Notes: generated by a model not told the origin, from the sequence alone. A DNA stretch of 64,000 bases from Sporosarcina luteola (GCA_014204635.1 JACHLS010000013.1:1-64000); one strand, 5' to 3'. Shown: positions 34,527 to 43,872, counted from the first letter of the stretch. Numbers and translations: made by a program.

Positions 34527-34913
34527 TCAGTAATGCTGCGTCGCCATGCGTTCGTTCTTTATTCCCACCATGATTGTTGCCATGATGCTGCCAATTGTAA
34601 TAATCGTACCAACGATTCCGATCAGTATCACCCAAATATTCGGAATATAAATGCCAACCGGAATGAGAACTAGAAATGCGAGAATGATAATTCCCTGGTA
34701 AATAGCTGAAAATATTCTGACTGCCCTATGTTGGAAAAAAGCTAATATAAGTGGCGGTAGAAATAATGCGACCACCATTGCTAACGTAAATACTAGAACA
34801 ATTGGCTTTTCTAATGAAATCATACCAGGTGTAGGCGGATATTTCGCTCCAAATAGCACCGCAATAATTGAAAAAACTAAAGTCAAACATACCATTGAAA
34901 GTCTGGCTATCAA
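34527..34913 (-). CDS. DUF4064-like membrane protein, paralogue 3 (128 aa)
   Basis: 128 residues, four predicted transmembrane helices. The start TTG 34913 has GGGGG 8 nt upstream and gives MIARLSMVCL, matching MKVRLSMVCL of paralogue 2; a frame running upstream to 34958 would lack a ribosome binding site. Promoter on minus: TTGTGC, 17 nt, AACTAT. A His/Tyr/Gln-containing tail replaces the lysine-rich end of paralogue 2. Function unknown. Confidence 0.78.
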   Translation of the reverse strand: MIARLSMVCLTLVFSIIAVLFGAKYPPTPGMISLEKPIVLVFTLAMVVALFLPPLILAFFQHRAVRIFSAIYQGIIILAFLVLIPVGIYIPNIWVILIGIVGTIITIGSIMATIMVGIKNERMATQHY

Positions 34914-35060
34914 ACTTAACACCCCCTTTTTATCGGATAGCCCGCTTCTGTTTTGCAAGCAGTTCAGCTTATTATTTATAGTTTATCAGCATGTTCTTCT
35001 GCACAAAACAAGCTTAGGGTGTAAATGCATTAAGACTTTGGTTGTAGTCGATAGTCAGCA

Positions 35061-35617
35061 ATATGACAGGAGCTATTTATAGGCAAACACAGTTTCCTGC
35101 CATTCCCCCATAAGGATAAGTCTATCTGAGATATGATTGTCGCAATAAAGACTTTACAGGATGGCCTAAGAGCAAGCGAGGTCTAAATGAGTATCAAAAA
35201 TATTAAATTAAATTCATTTTCGGTCGGTATTCTAATCTTTATTGAGACTACATCTACCCATTCCAAGCAAACGGAAAAATGTTTCAGATTCAATGGAAAT
35301 TTTATTTTCTATATGGTGGAGATTAATTATACAAGTAGAGCACCCGTTTGTGGAACATTTAATAAAAATTCATGTTAAGGATGACTTTGGTTTAGCTAAA
35401 TAAAGTTTTTAAATATCAAATATTTACATTTTTATTAAATACATCTAAAATAAGAAGTATTAATAACACTTCTAAATGTAAAGTTAATTATGTAACGAGT
35501 TGTTTCAAATAAGTATATGAGAATAGATCGCGGACAAACTGCGATTATTATCAATCTAGTGTAGATTTCTATCGTCTTTGAATCAACTATATTTCAAGTA
35601 GAAAAGAGGTTGGTCTT
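35061..35617. other. intergenic, no gene seen
   Basis: About 550 AT-rich nt. A 63-codon frame at 35187-35378 has no ribosome binding site and no recognisable domain, so it is not called. No promoter could be assigned to the following serine hydrolase with confidence. Confidence 0.4.
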
Positions 35618-36706
35618 ATGAGAAGGTTGTATAAAATTGCTCTCATTTCCGTTATAACGCTTGCAGTCTTGGGTAGTGCTTCATTGTTTTTGTTCTTCCG
35701 TGACAGTCACGGAAATTTATCTGGAAGTATTCCGGAACAAATAGATCAGTATTTATCCAATCAAGAATTTCAGGGAACTGTTTTGATTTCAAAGGATGGA
35801 AAAGTCATATTTGAAAAAGGGTATGGGACGGCTGCCCCACATGTGCAAAATAACACGAATACTTTATATCAAATAGCTTCGTTAACAAAATCGTTTACAG
35901 CTGTTGCTATTATGCAACTTGCAGAGAAACAAATGCTTCATATAGATGACTCCATTGCAAAGTATTTTCCCGACTTTCCAAATGCCGATACCATCACAAT
36001 CGGGCATCTGCTAAGTCATAGCTCGGGAATCCCAGATTACCTAAAACCGGATTATCAATTTGATGTCAGTAAAGTGTGGGAACCTAATGATCTTATCGAG
36101 GTTGTGCGTAATGAACCATTGGAGTTCACCCCAGGAGAGAGCTTCAGCTATAGCAATACAGGTTATGTACTACTCGGACTCATTATTGAACAAGTAAGTG
36201 GACAACTCTATTCTGACTACATAGAAGAACAGATATTCAAACCGAGCGGAATGCATAATTCCATGTTCGAAACGAGAGAAGGATCCCAAGTAGCAGAAGG
36301 ACATGTCAAAGGAAAAACGGGTCCACCCATACATAACTCCGCATCATATGCGGGAGGAGATATCCTTTCTACGGCCGAAGATTTGGCACTCTTTGATGAG
36401 GCGTTACGTCAAAACTTATTAGTATCTGAGGAAACTGCAAAACTGATGGGAACAACTCATGCTTCCAAGTTTCCACATCAATATGGGTATGGGTGGTACA
36501 CGCAGGATGTGATGGGGTATAAATCAGTAGGTCATTCTGGTGGATATCCAAGCGGCTTCCGTCATTATATTACACGACTTCAGGATAATGAACTTACAAT
36601 TATTGTTCTTAGTAATGAAGCGAAAGTAAATGCAAAGAAGATAAACCGTAATCTGACTTCTATTGTTTTACAGGAGCCTATTTGGTATTGGGAAGAGCGT
36701 TTTTAA
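35618..36706 (+). CDS. serine hydrolase, beta-lactamase class C fold
   Basis: 362 residues. N-terminal signal or membrane anchor (about 8-27), then a class C beta-lactamase/DD-peptidase-like domain. Active-site motifs are Ser88-Leu-Thr-Lys91, the Tyr-Ser-Asn in FSYSNTGYVLLG and the HSGG loop (VGHSGGYPSGF). Such enzymes act outside the cell on peptidoglycan or peptides or as esterases; the exact activity is not predictable. AAAGAGG precedes ATG 35618. Monocistronic. Confidence 0.88.
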   Translation: MRRLYKIALISVITLAVLGSASLFLFFRDSHGNLSGSIPEQIDQYLSNQEFQGTVLISKDGKVIFEKGYGTAAPHVQNNTNTLYQIASLTKSFTAVAIMQLAEKQMLHIDDSIAKYFPDFPNADTITIGHLLSHSSGIPDYLKPDYQFDVSKVWEPNDLIEVVRNEPLEFTPGESFSYSNTGYVLLGLIIEQVSGQLYSDYIEEQIFKPSGMHNSMFETREGSQVAEGHVKGKTGPPIHNSASYAGGDILSTAEDLALFDEALRQNLLVSEETAKLMGTTHASKFPHQYGYGWYTQDVMGYKSVGHSGGYPSGFRHYITRLQDNELTIIVLSNEAKVNAKKINRNLTSIVLQEPIWYWEERF

Positions 36707-37206
36707 GCTATCTAACTATTTTTTTCGAGAATGGGATTGAATCAGGTAAATACGACTCGCGATTAATTAAAAAAGAGCTTCTGTTAAAGTAAATCCATTT
36801 GATTGATGTTTTAGATTCCTTAATGTTTTTTTAACCATTCTTCAAAACATGTTATGGAAGTAAAACTGATTAGAGACTGACATATACATATATTAAATGT
36901 ATACTGCACAACCCTAATTCGTTCAAAAATCGGTTCTGCCTGACCAATCCTGCACCATCTGAAATTATTGCGGGAAAAAAAGCATCAGCAAAAATGCCGA
37001 TGCTATAAATCTGTTCAGTGCTTTATAAGGTGAAACGTCAATTTAAACCAACTTGAATCAAAAAACCTTTGTAAATGTTGGTACATCAACAGTCCATCTT
37101 GGATATTAAGAAATTAGAATTTAAAAGGTGAAAAGCCAACCCGCACAAAAATTTTGCTATTTCTCTTGCCACTCAATCGATTGAGTTACAGTCAGTTTAC
37201 GAAGTT
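36707..37206. other. intergenic, no gene seen
   Basis: About 500 nt. Apart from the minus-strand terminator at 36974-37004 nothing was recognised. The 200 nt between that terminator and the Nudix stop hold no open frame with a ribosome binding site. Confidence 0.4.
36974..37004 (-). terminator. Minus-strand terminator
   Basis: On minus, AGCATCGGC pairs with GCTGATGCT (one G-T), loop ATTTTT, followed by TTTTTTT. Probably ends the Nudix transcript from 37638. Confidence 0.75.
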
Positions 37207-37638
37207 TTAAAATTCTACATAAAAAGGCTGGCGGCTACTATCAAGACAATACTCTACTCTTTGCCTAAAGTTATCAATCGTGATCATTTTCAGTGCCTGT
37301 TCGATAGGAAAAAATCCAACTTCCAAGCTTTCTTGTGAGGTGGTTAGCTTTCCGCCGATGGGTTTAGCTAAGAAAAGTGTATTACAAATGGATTTCTTTA
37401 CGTTCTGAAATACACCACAGAATTTAATAATTTCCACTTCAATACCTGACTCTTCTACCGTTTCCCTTATTGCCGCATCTTTTAAAGACTCTCCTTCTTC
37501 TACGATCCCGCCAGGCATTTCCCAACCTCTTAACGGGCCTCTGATAAGTAGAATTTCGTTCTGCTCATTAATCACTATTGTTGCAGCCGATACAAAATGT
37601 TTAGAAGGTATGTACGTGTGTTTTGTATTTTGTCCCAA
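37207..37638 (-). CDS. Nudix hydrolase
   Basis: 143-residue Nudix enzyme distinct from the one at 2639. The Nudix box reads GGIVEEGESLKDAAIRETVE followed by ESGIE at about residues 43-67, preceded by GWEMP. A predicted beta-rich core fills the rest. Substrate unknown. Monocistronic on the minus strand with a purine-rich GGGGGAAA before the ATG. Confidence 0.88.
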   Translation of the reverse strand: MGQNTKHTYIPSKHFVSAATIVINEQNEILLIRGPLRGWEMPGGIVEEGESLKDAAIRETVEESGIEVEIIKFCGVFQNVKKSICNTLFLAKPIGGKLTTSQESLEVGFFPIEQALKMITIDNFRQRVEYCLDSSRQPFYVEF

Positions 37639-37970
37639 ACTATTTCCCCCTTTTTGCAGAAAAAATACTTATTATTTTCCAAATTACTATATAATTGTAA
37701 CGATACCGATTTTGTTATGCAACTTTCCCAAAAGAACATTCGATAACGGAAATCTTTTTGGGTAATTGAAGAACGTATAAAGGATTCTTATGCCTCGACT
37801 ATTTCTTATTTAAACAAACATATCAAACGTCAGTGGAAGATCACCTTCAGAAAAGATTGTTATTACTTGTTGAACGGCACTTCTATTATATATAGAGCAA
37901 AAAAATCCAACTCAAAAAGCCGGATTCCTCCGGCTTTAATGATTTGTTGTTCCATACTAACAAAAAGCCT
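37639..37970. other. intergenic with one terminator
   Basis: About 330 nt without a gene, holding only the terminator of the SDR operon near its right end. Confidence 0.4.
37915..37940 (-). terminator. Terminator of the TetR-GDSL-SDR operon
   Basis: AAAGCCGGA and TCCGGCTTT with a 4-nt loop; on minus it is followed by TTGAGTTGGATTTTTTT. It lies about 30 nt past the SDR stop codon. Confidence 0.75.
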
Positions 37971-38792
37971 TTATTCAGAAATTCTAGCTTCTCGACTCAC
38001 TTTACATACCAATCTCATCAATGCATGATGTAAAGAAGGAAAAATAGTACATAACACGTCAATTGTTTTACGCATTGGCATTGGACAGATGACAGGAGTA
38101 TTTTTATGAACTCCTTTGAGAGTGATTTTTGCAATTCGCTGAGGAGACATCATTTTTTGTTTTTTTAATTGTTGTGTCATTAGAGACTTATTAATCTTGA
38201 TAGCGATTGCCTCTTCAAAGATAGGGGTATCGACAAACGTAGGACAAAGTGTACTTACTTTAACACCAAATCCTTCAGCTTCATAATGAAGCGAGGTAGT
38301 TAAGCCCACAACAGCATGCTTGGTTGCGGAATAGGCTGAAGAAACAGGAGAGGGTCCCAGCCCTGCAGCAGACGCCGTGTTAACGATATGACCAAACCCT
38401 TGTTTCTTCATTATTTGATACCCTATTTGCGTGCCATAAATTACTCCCCATAAATTGATGTCAATAATATCCTTCCAGTTTTTTATCGACATATCGTATA
38501 ATTCACCGTACATCGCTATTCCGGCATTATTAAATAGGTAATCTAATCGTCCGAATTCTTCATATACTTTTTGAATCAAGCGTTCTACTTTCTTACAGTC
38601 AGTTACATCTAAATGAATAAATCTGGCGTTTAGAGCCTTCTCATTAAGATGAGCCTGCAATGTCTTCCCATCTTGAACCTTAATATCAGTAATAATAACA
38701 AAAACATTATGAGCAACTAATTCAGCGCAAAGCGCTTTTCCAATTCCTGATGCCCCACCCGTTACTATCGCAACTTTTCTAGTCCCTTTCAT
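37971..38792 (-). CDS. short-chain dehydrogenase/reductase
   Basis: 273-residue SDR with a Rossmann fold. The cofactor motif TGGASGIG is at residues 11-18, NNAG in LDYLFNNAGIAM, the catalytic Tyr/Lys in YSATKHAVVG and the upstream Ser in TASAAG. The aspartate in VIITDIKV suggests NAD(H) preference. Its C-terminal extension, basic and hydrophobic, is longer than in classical 250-residue members. It is the last gene of a TetR-GDSL-SDR operon, which suggests lipid, ester or xenobiotic metabolism. Confidence 0.9.
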   Translation of the reverse strand: MKGTRKVAIVTGGASGIGKALCAELVAHNVFVIITDIKVQDGKTLQAHLNEKALNARFIHLDVTDCKKVERLIQKVYEEFGRLDYLFNNAGIAMYGELYDMSIKNWKDIIDINLWGVIYGTQIGYQIMKKQGFGHIVNTASAAGLGPSPVSSAYSATKHAVVGLTTSLHYEAEGFGVKVSTLCPTFVDTPIFEEAIAIKINKSLMTQQLKKQKMMSPQRIAKITLKGVHKNTPVICPMPMRKTIDVLCTIFPSLHHALMRLVCKVSREARISE

Positions 38793-38806
38793 GATAGCTC
38801 CTCCAT

Positions 38807-39520
38807 TTATTCATTATTGCCATTTAATAAGGTAACACTATTATTGAATAAAAGAAGATCTATCATAGAGGCGTATTCTTCCGCCACACGCAAGGCACCC
38901 TTACTGTTTAAGTGAATTCCATCTAACGTTAAATACAACCCGCGCTTACTGGATAATCGATCAATTCGAGCTGGATTCGTATAAAAAAGTACATCCTTCA
39001 TTACCCGCATTACTCCTGTGCTAATATAGTCTGAGCTATGAACGTTAGCTAACTCTTTCTCGAAAACAGATTGCATATTTAGAAAACAAATAGTCGGATC
39101 ATTTTTTGTGATCGATTGAATTAGAGATGACAGCTCTCTTACTTCGCAGTTTGATGGGTTTTGCAAGTCTTCCCCTACTATTGCTGGGGACACAACTACA
39201 ACATGCCTAGCGGAAGGTAGTACCATACGTAATACTTCATTAAAAAACTCACTAAATTCTTGGTGGTTTTCAACAACTGGTTGAGCTTGAACCTTCAATA
39301 ATTTTGAATATACATCATTGACGCCAATCCATAGAAATGCTAGATCATAATTCGAGTCTAAATTTGTTTTTGTTAAGCGGGAATGTAAACTTTTAACGGT
39401 TTCGCCTGGTTTACCAAGATTGACAAATGTACTGTTTGGATATTTTTCTTTTAATATGTTAACAAATGACACGCCAGGACGTCCTTCAGTTAAACTGTCC
39501 CCGATTAATGCAATTTTCAA
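38807..39520 (-). CDS. SGNH/GDSL hydrolase
   Basis: 237 residues from TTG 39520, with GGGGGG 7 nt upstream; an earlier TTG at 39535 overlaps that site. SGNH blocks: ALIGDSLTEG (nucleophile Ser), then FVNLGKPGET, IGVNDVY with the Asn, and DGIHLNSKG with Asp and His. No signal peptide, so probably a cytosolic esterase or lipase. It overlaps the 3' end of the tetR gene by 35 nt and lies 14 nt upstream of the SDR gene. Confidence 0.88.
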   Translation of the reverse strand: MKIALIGDSLTEGRPGVSFVNILKEKYPNSTFVNLGKPGETVKSLHSRLTKTNLDSNYDLAFLWIGVNDVYSKLLKVQAQPVVENHQEFSEFFNEVLRMVLPSARHVVVVSPAIVGEDLQNPSNCEVRELSSLIQSITKNDPTICFLNMQSVFEKELANVHSSDYISTGVMRVMKDVLFYTNPARIDRLSSKRGLYLTLDGIHLNSKGALRVAEEYASMIDLLLFNNSVTLLNGNNE

Positions 39521-40118
39521 TATCGATCCCCCCAATTTTTATAGACTCTAAGAAGAAAGTAATTGCTTGTTTAAATAAAGGTTCAAGTTCATTTAGTTCG
39601 GATGTATTCGTAAGCTGGCACAATCCCCCTAGCCATGTTCCGAGCAATATGGTCCATTCATCTAAATTGCCGGCCTTAAACTCTCCGTTTTCTACTCCCA
39701 TTTTTAAAATAGACCGATAAGAACTCATAGGTACAATAGCTAAATCGAGTAATTGCTTGACCGATTCCGGGCTAGATTTGGGGTTGGAGACGAGCTCTTG
39801 ACCTGATTTTAATAAAGGTGTCTGGTAATTATACAGAACATGTATGGCCATACCGTACAGTTTCTCAGTTGCTGTAGAATAGGTAGATTCTTTTGCTGCC
39901 CATTTGTCGTACCATTCTTGCATCGTTTTTTGTGCCAAGAGAACAAATAGCTTCTCTTTGTTTTCAAAATGATAATATATATGTCCTTTGCTGTAACCAG
40001 ATGCTTTTGAAATGTCTGCGACTGATGTTAAATTATATCCTTTTTGAGAAAACTGCCGTGTTGCGTGTTTCATAATTTCACTTTTTGCACTATCACTGTC
40101 ATAACGTCTTTTATTCAA
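39486..40118 (-). CDS. TetR/AcrR-family regulator
   Basis: 210 residues. The N-terminal helix-turn-helix is FSQKGYNLTSVADISKASGY followed by SKGHIYYHFENKEKL, the standard TetR pattern. The C-terminal domain is divergent, so its ligand is unknown. It is first in an operon with the GDSL hydrolase and SDR, and a short palindrome downstream of its probable -10 (40142-40153) is a likely operator. Confidence 0.92.
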   Translation of the reverse strand: MNKRRYDSDSAKSEIMKHATRQFSQKGYNLTSVADISKASGYSKGHIYYHFENKEKLFVLLAQKTMQEWYDKWAAKESTYSTATEKLYGMAIHVLYNYQTPLLKSGQELVSNPKSSPESVKQLLDLAIVPMSSYRSILKMGVENGEFKAGNLDEWTILLGTWLGGLCQLTNTSELNELEPLFKQAITFFLESIKIGGIDIENCINRGQFN

Positions 40119-40141
40119 ATCACTTCACCTTTCTTTAAATT

Positions 40142-40166
40142 GAACGACCGTTCTAATTGTATTATA
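40142..40166 (-). promoter_or_regulatory. Probable operator and -10 of the tetR operon
   Basis: GAACG-AC-CGTTC, a 12-bp palindrome with 2-nt centre, at 40142-40153. On the minus strand the -10 TATAAT (complement of 40161-40166) lies just upstream of it, so a bound repressor would cover the start of transcription. The -35 is poorly defined. Confidence 0.65.
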
Positions 40167-40314
40167 CATATTTTAAATGATTTGAGAATAATACGTATAC
40201 TTTATTCGAAATTTCGCCATGCTTTATCGAACTATTCCCAACATGTTTCGAGGCAAAGAAGAATAAAATTTGTTTCATTTTAAGCCGCCACTCCAGCTAA
40301 AAATGAACCATAAT

Positions 40315-40352
40315 AAAAGCCGAAGTCCTTTACGTGCAGGCCTTTGGCTTTT
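40315..40352. terminator. Terminator-like hairpin
   Basis: Fifteen-nt arms AAAAGCC-AAG-CCT (315-329) and AGG-CTT-GGCTTTT (338-352), with two mismatches. On minus it ends in TTTT and may terminate the GNAT transcript. Confidence 0.7.
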
Positions 40353-40437
40353 GTAGTCATATGTAGCTAACTAAATTAAGTTTACCGAATGCGAATGTTA
40401 CAGTCATAGATTAATAAACTATAATCCCAAATCATTA

Positions 40438-40890
40438 TCACACGTTGCTTACTAGCAACTTAACCAGCGTATAATAACTACAGCCCGGCGGATAATCTTT
40501 TATCTTACCGACAACCTCATATCCCTTCTCTTCATAATAAGAACGGGCTTGGAATTCAAATGTGGTGACTAACGCCTTTTCTGCCCCTTTCTCTATGGCT
40601 ATTTTTTCTGTTTTCACTAATAGCTGTCTGCCCAGCCCTTGTCTTCTATATCTCTCATGAACCCAAAAATGATTGATCTCCAGCCAATTCCAATAAACTT
40701 CAGCTGCTATGCCTCCGATCCACTCCTGATTCTCATCCGTAGCGATTAAAAAGATAGGCAGGACGCTTCCCTCTTCCCTGGCTTTTGCATGGTGCTCTGA
40801 TCGTTCATTGTTGTATCCTCTAATTTTTGTATGCAAAAAGGCGGCAAACGCTTCGTCTTGTTTTAAAATCGTTTCTATTTGAAAATTCAT
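40438..40890 (-). CDS. GNAT-family N-acetyltransferase
   Basis: 150 residues. The acetyl-CoA-binding motif A is HERYRRQGLGRQLLVKTEK at about residues 80-98, followed by KALVTTFEFQARSYYEEKGY. The C-terminal segment GKIKDYPPGCSYYTLVK is typical of a Bacillus subgroup of unknown substrate. The gene is 25 nt downstream of the lipoprotein gene on the same strand and may be co-transcribed with it. Confidence 0.88.
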   Translation of the reverse strand: MNFQIETILKQDEAFAAFLHTKIRGYNNERSEHHAKAREEGSVLPIFLIATDENQEWIGGIAAEVYWNWLEINHFWVHERYRRQGLGRQLLVKTEKIAIEKGAEKALVTTFEFQARSYYEEKGYEVVGKIKDYPPGCSYYTLVKLLVSNV

Positions 40891-40915
40891 ATTTCTCTCC
40901 TTGTAGTATAGTCAT

Positions 40916-42004
40916 TTACTCTGTCCATACGCTTTCCAATTTTCTTATGTCTTTCACCTTGACTGTTCTTGGTTTTCCCTCTGTTTGTCCTCCTGTTAAT
41001 ACGGCTAGTACCTTATCGCCTGGTTTAAACTCTTTCGGATCCATGCCCTCAAGCTGATAAAAACCTTTTCTATACGAATCAAAGTCCGTTTTCTTTATCT
41101 CTTCCTCGATCCACTGGTATTCCAGTTGGTTTATATTCTCAGCGACTAACAAGGTTTGATTCTCCACTTGAAGTACATACCCTTGGATGACAGGCTCTGC
41201 GATATCTGAGGTTGGATTGTCAGCTTGCATAATCAGATAGTTGGCCAACTCAGTAAATTTTGTTGTATCGGCACTGTTATGACAGGTTGACCATGCAAAT
41301 TCATCTTCTCCACCGTTTACATAGACTTTTAGATAATACTCTGAATCCTTTTCGGCGTGGCAACGGTTTTTCAGGTCCTTCTCACCTAAATAATTGGCCA
41401 AAATTAACCGTTTGTACAACTCTTGCATGACGTCCGAGGAGAGCTGTAAATCCCTCGTCTTAGCCATGTTAGAATCTAGCCCTATTTTCTTTATTCCTAG
41501 TTTCGTATCCAGTTCGTTTTCAAGCCCTTTTCCATATTCTAATTGAAACTCAAAAATGTCTTGTCGACTCAAATCGTATTCAATCGATAAGATTTCTACC
41601 ATCCCACTCAACCCCTCTTCACAACCATAGGCGAGATAACTGCGATTAACCGGATACACTTCTTCAAACAACCCTTTACACGCGATGGTATGTATTTCTC
41701 CATCTCCAAACGCATCGCGGGAACCATCAAAGGTTACTTGCAGTTTCTTTCCGTCATAAGCAAGATCGGTAACAATAGGATCTCCTTCAAGTGTATAATG
41801 GACAATTCGCAAGTCAGCGATTTTTCCATTTTGAAAATCGCTATAAAAGCGTTCCATTTTTTCGATACCGTCGATACCTCTAAGTTGGTTTATCACATCA
41901 ACATCCTCGATGCCTTTTGAAGAACGTACAACTGTGTCATGACTACACGCAGTCAGCTGGATTCCCCACAACACGACAAATAGAACAGCCATCCATTTTT
42001 TCAA
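40916..42004 (-). CDS. lipoprotein with DUF4362 and DUF3221 domains
   Basis: 362 residues. Signal peptide with lipobox LTAC (Cys20), so lipid-anchored on the outside of the membrane. Residues about 35-140 resemble DUF4362 (GIDGIEKMERFYSDFQNGK, then a beta meander with DLAYDGKKLQVTFDGSRD). The C-terminal 80 residues fit DUF3221, a small OB-like domain (IQGYVLQVENQTLLVAENI, then FKPGDKVLAVLTGG). Both families are of unknown function and occur in Bacillus lipoproteins. RBS GGAGGAG. No partner gene is evident. Confidence 0.8.
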   Translation of the reverse strand: MKKWMAVLFVVLWGIQLTACSHDTVVRSSKGIEDVDVINQLRGIDGIEKMERFYSDFQNGKIADLRIVHYTLEGDPIVTDLAYDGKKLQVTFDGSRDAFGDGEIHTIACKGLFEEVYPVNRSYLAYGCEEGLSGMVEILSIEYDLSRQDIFEFQLEYGKGLENELDTKLGIKKIGLDSNMAKTRDLQLSSDVMQELYKRLILANYLGEKDLKNRCHAEKDSEYYLKVYVNGGEDEFAWSTCHNSADTTKFTELANYLIMQADNPTSDIAEPVIQGYVLQVENQTLLVAENINQLEYQWIEEEIKKTDFDSYRKGFYQLEGMDPKEFKPGDKVLAVLTGGQTEGKPRTVKVKDIRKLESVWTE

Positions 42005-42721
42005 TCAAACTCCTCCCTTTAAAAACCTCTCATATATATGACGTTTTTCCTGTACGAGTTGTGTCATAATACTATTCAAGTTGGCCGCTAATGATGATAG
42101 TAGGTTGTGACCAAGTATTGAACACCTGCCTTTTGGAATTGTTTCCTTCAGGGGATAAAAAATCAAACCTGCTATATGCTTATCAATATTTAATTTACGG
42201 TCAATTTGGTGTGCAAAATATAAAAAAACAGCCACCTCATTGCAGAAGAGCTGTTAATCTTTATTTCGTGAGCGACCCACGTAAATAACACTAATTTGAA
42301 TATGAATTGTCATATACCATTCTCTTTAAGAACTCTATCATTCTACTATATTTCGATAACTATCTTTGTATGAAGATTCGTAAACACGTAAATATTGCAC
42401 TGGATTTTGTAAGTAGAATCTTACCTCTCCCAGTTGATGTTTTTTACATTCTCTAACGGTACTCCTGCGAAACTTGGTAAAGTATCCATAATACCAAACT
42501 CAACTGATAATCCTTCTTTAGAGAATTGATGCTCGTGCAAATCAACCAAGCTATATCTTAGTTGAACGCAATTTTTTTACTACACTGCCATAATCTTTAT
42601 GTAAAGTACCGTATATAATATAGGAACAGTTAGTAAATATTAAAGAACCATGATAGTTTTTAATACAATGATTCAGGAGGTATGGGTTGATGAGAGGAGC
42701 CAATTGGAGCCCCCTTTTATG
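42005..42721. other. intergenic, no convincing gene
   Basis: About 720 nt. A frame at 42005-42235 on minus has no ribosome binding site. Near 42681 a 28-codon frame beginning ATG AGA GGA follows AGGAGG but ends in the hydrolase terminator. It is too weak to call. The sequence is AT-rich and shows no domain-encoding frame. Confidence 0.4.
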
Positions 42722-42754
42722 TAAAAATAGTGGGGAGATAAAAGCACCTCCCCT
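42722..42754 (-). terminator. Terminator of alpha/beta hydrolase gene
   Basis: GGGGAG (732-737) pairs with CTCCCC (748-753); the minus strand runs on into ACTATTTTT. It lies 15 nt past the stop codon. Confidence 0.7.
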
Positions 42755-42768
42755 GTCAATTCAAAAAC

Positions 42769-43626
42769 TTATGTAGTTGCCTTGTTTGCCACTTGCAATG
42801 TGCTTTCTACAAACTCATCAAACTTCTCTTCTTCTTCGGAAAACGGATAATGATTGCTTTCTTGGAAGGAAGTGAACGATGCATTCGACAGGCAATCCGC
42901 TATTTCCACACCGAATTTATGCGGACATTGTGCATCATATACTCCCGCATAAATATAGGCCGGTATATGCACACTCTTCAATGCTTCCCGCACATCATAC
43001 GTTTTGCAGTCCACCTTGCGGAAGTACGTCAGTCGATCTCCCACCGTACGGCCGCTGCTCGGTTTTAACACAGCTGCATCCATCTTCTCTTCTGAGTGAA
43101 AGGACATCAAATTCCATTCACGGCCTAGCGCGCGTCTTTCCTCAAGAGGTACATCCGGGGTATCTAGACGGTCCATTATTTCAACAATACGATTGAAATT
43201 TGGATTCTCCCTGCAATAAATACTCCCAGGGTCAGCGCTATATTCGATGCTGGCCGCGGCACCGCCGCAAATGATCTTCGTTAAAGATTCGGGATTCATT
43301 GTCGCATAAACAAGCGCCAGCATGCCCCCCGTTGAATGTCCGGCAAATCCCCACTTCTCAAGGCGTAGCGCTTTGCGAATCGCCTCCAAATCCCTGACGG
43401 ATTCTTTCATGCTGTACTGCTCTTCTGATTCCGCAGCGACCGATTGCCCGGCCCCACGTAAATTGATCAAAAAGACATGATAACGTGCAGTGAAAGGATT
43501 TGCGAATAAATTCCCTTTTTCATTGAACTCACTATATAGGTGGGTAACAGCAAGTGGCTCTCCTTCCCCTTTTTCAAACAACTCAAAAGATCCTCTGCTT
43601 GTTTCGATGATTCGTTGCTTCCACAT
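42769..43626 (-). CDS. alpha/beta hydrolase (proline iminopeptidase-like)
   Basis: 285 residues. The motif INLRGAGQSVA, the nucleophile elbow GHSTGGMLAL (Ser near residue 98), Asp in YAGVYDAQCP and His in ESNHYPF define the alpha/beta-hydrolase triad. The overall layout resembles prolyl aminopeptidase-like and related hydrolases, but substrate is not assigned. AAAGGGG precedes the ATG at 43626. Monocistronic. Confidence 0.88.
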   Translation of the reverse strand: MWKQRIIETSRGSFELFEKGEGEPLAVTHLYSEFNEKGNLFANPFTARYHVFLINLRGAGQSVAAESEEQYSMKESVRDLEAIRKALRLEKWGFAGHSTGGMLALVYATMNPESLTKIICGGAAASIEYSADPGSIYCRENPNFNRIVEIMDRLDTPDVPLEERRALGREWNLMSFHSEEKMDAAVLKPSSGRTVGDRLTYFRKVDCKTYDVREALKSVHIPAYIYAGVYDAQCPHKFGVEIADCLSNASFTSFQESNHYPFSEEEEKFDEFVESTLQVANKATT

Positions 43627-43841
43627 ATGATTAACCCCTTTCTCTCCCTGTATTGTACCACTACTAAAAAAATTTTGTTAACTGGTTACTAGTAGAACAT
43701 CAGTTAGAACGTAATCACCATATTTCCGCAAATATGAAGAAACGACTTGGAAATGCTGCAGCAGTTTTTTCTCAAATGTAGTATCCGTTTTCTAAAACAA
43801 TACAGCTTAGGAAAGATACACATCTTTTTTAAAGAATAATG

Positions 43842-43865
43842 AAAAGGGTGCCATTATCGGCTCCC
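43842..43865 (-). terminator. Terminator of the thrS-like gene
   Basis: GGG-GCC (846-852) pairs with GGC-CCC (859-865) with one T-T mismatch; the minus strand continues TTTTC. It is near the stop codon at 43873. Confidence 0.55.
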
Positions 43866-43872
43866 TCTCATT

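Larger units (their letters stand above)
34330..35060. repeat. Tandem segment, copy 3
   Basis: Third copy: decayed BASS 3' end (34330-34412), hairpin (34418-34454), 128-aa gene (34527-34913 minus), promoter and the AAACAAGCTTAGGGTGTAAA element near 35007. Confidence 0.75.

Noticed and set aside
35187..35378. 63-codon ORF between the triplicated region and the serine hydrolase
   Set aside because: No ribosome binding site and no recognisable domain; composition like the surrounding noncoding DNA.
42005..42235. 76-codon minus-strand frame after the lipoprotein gene
   Set aside because: No ribosome binding site, and it runs directly into the lipoprotein's upstream region without a start context.
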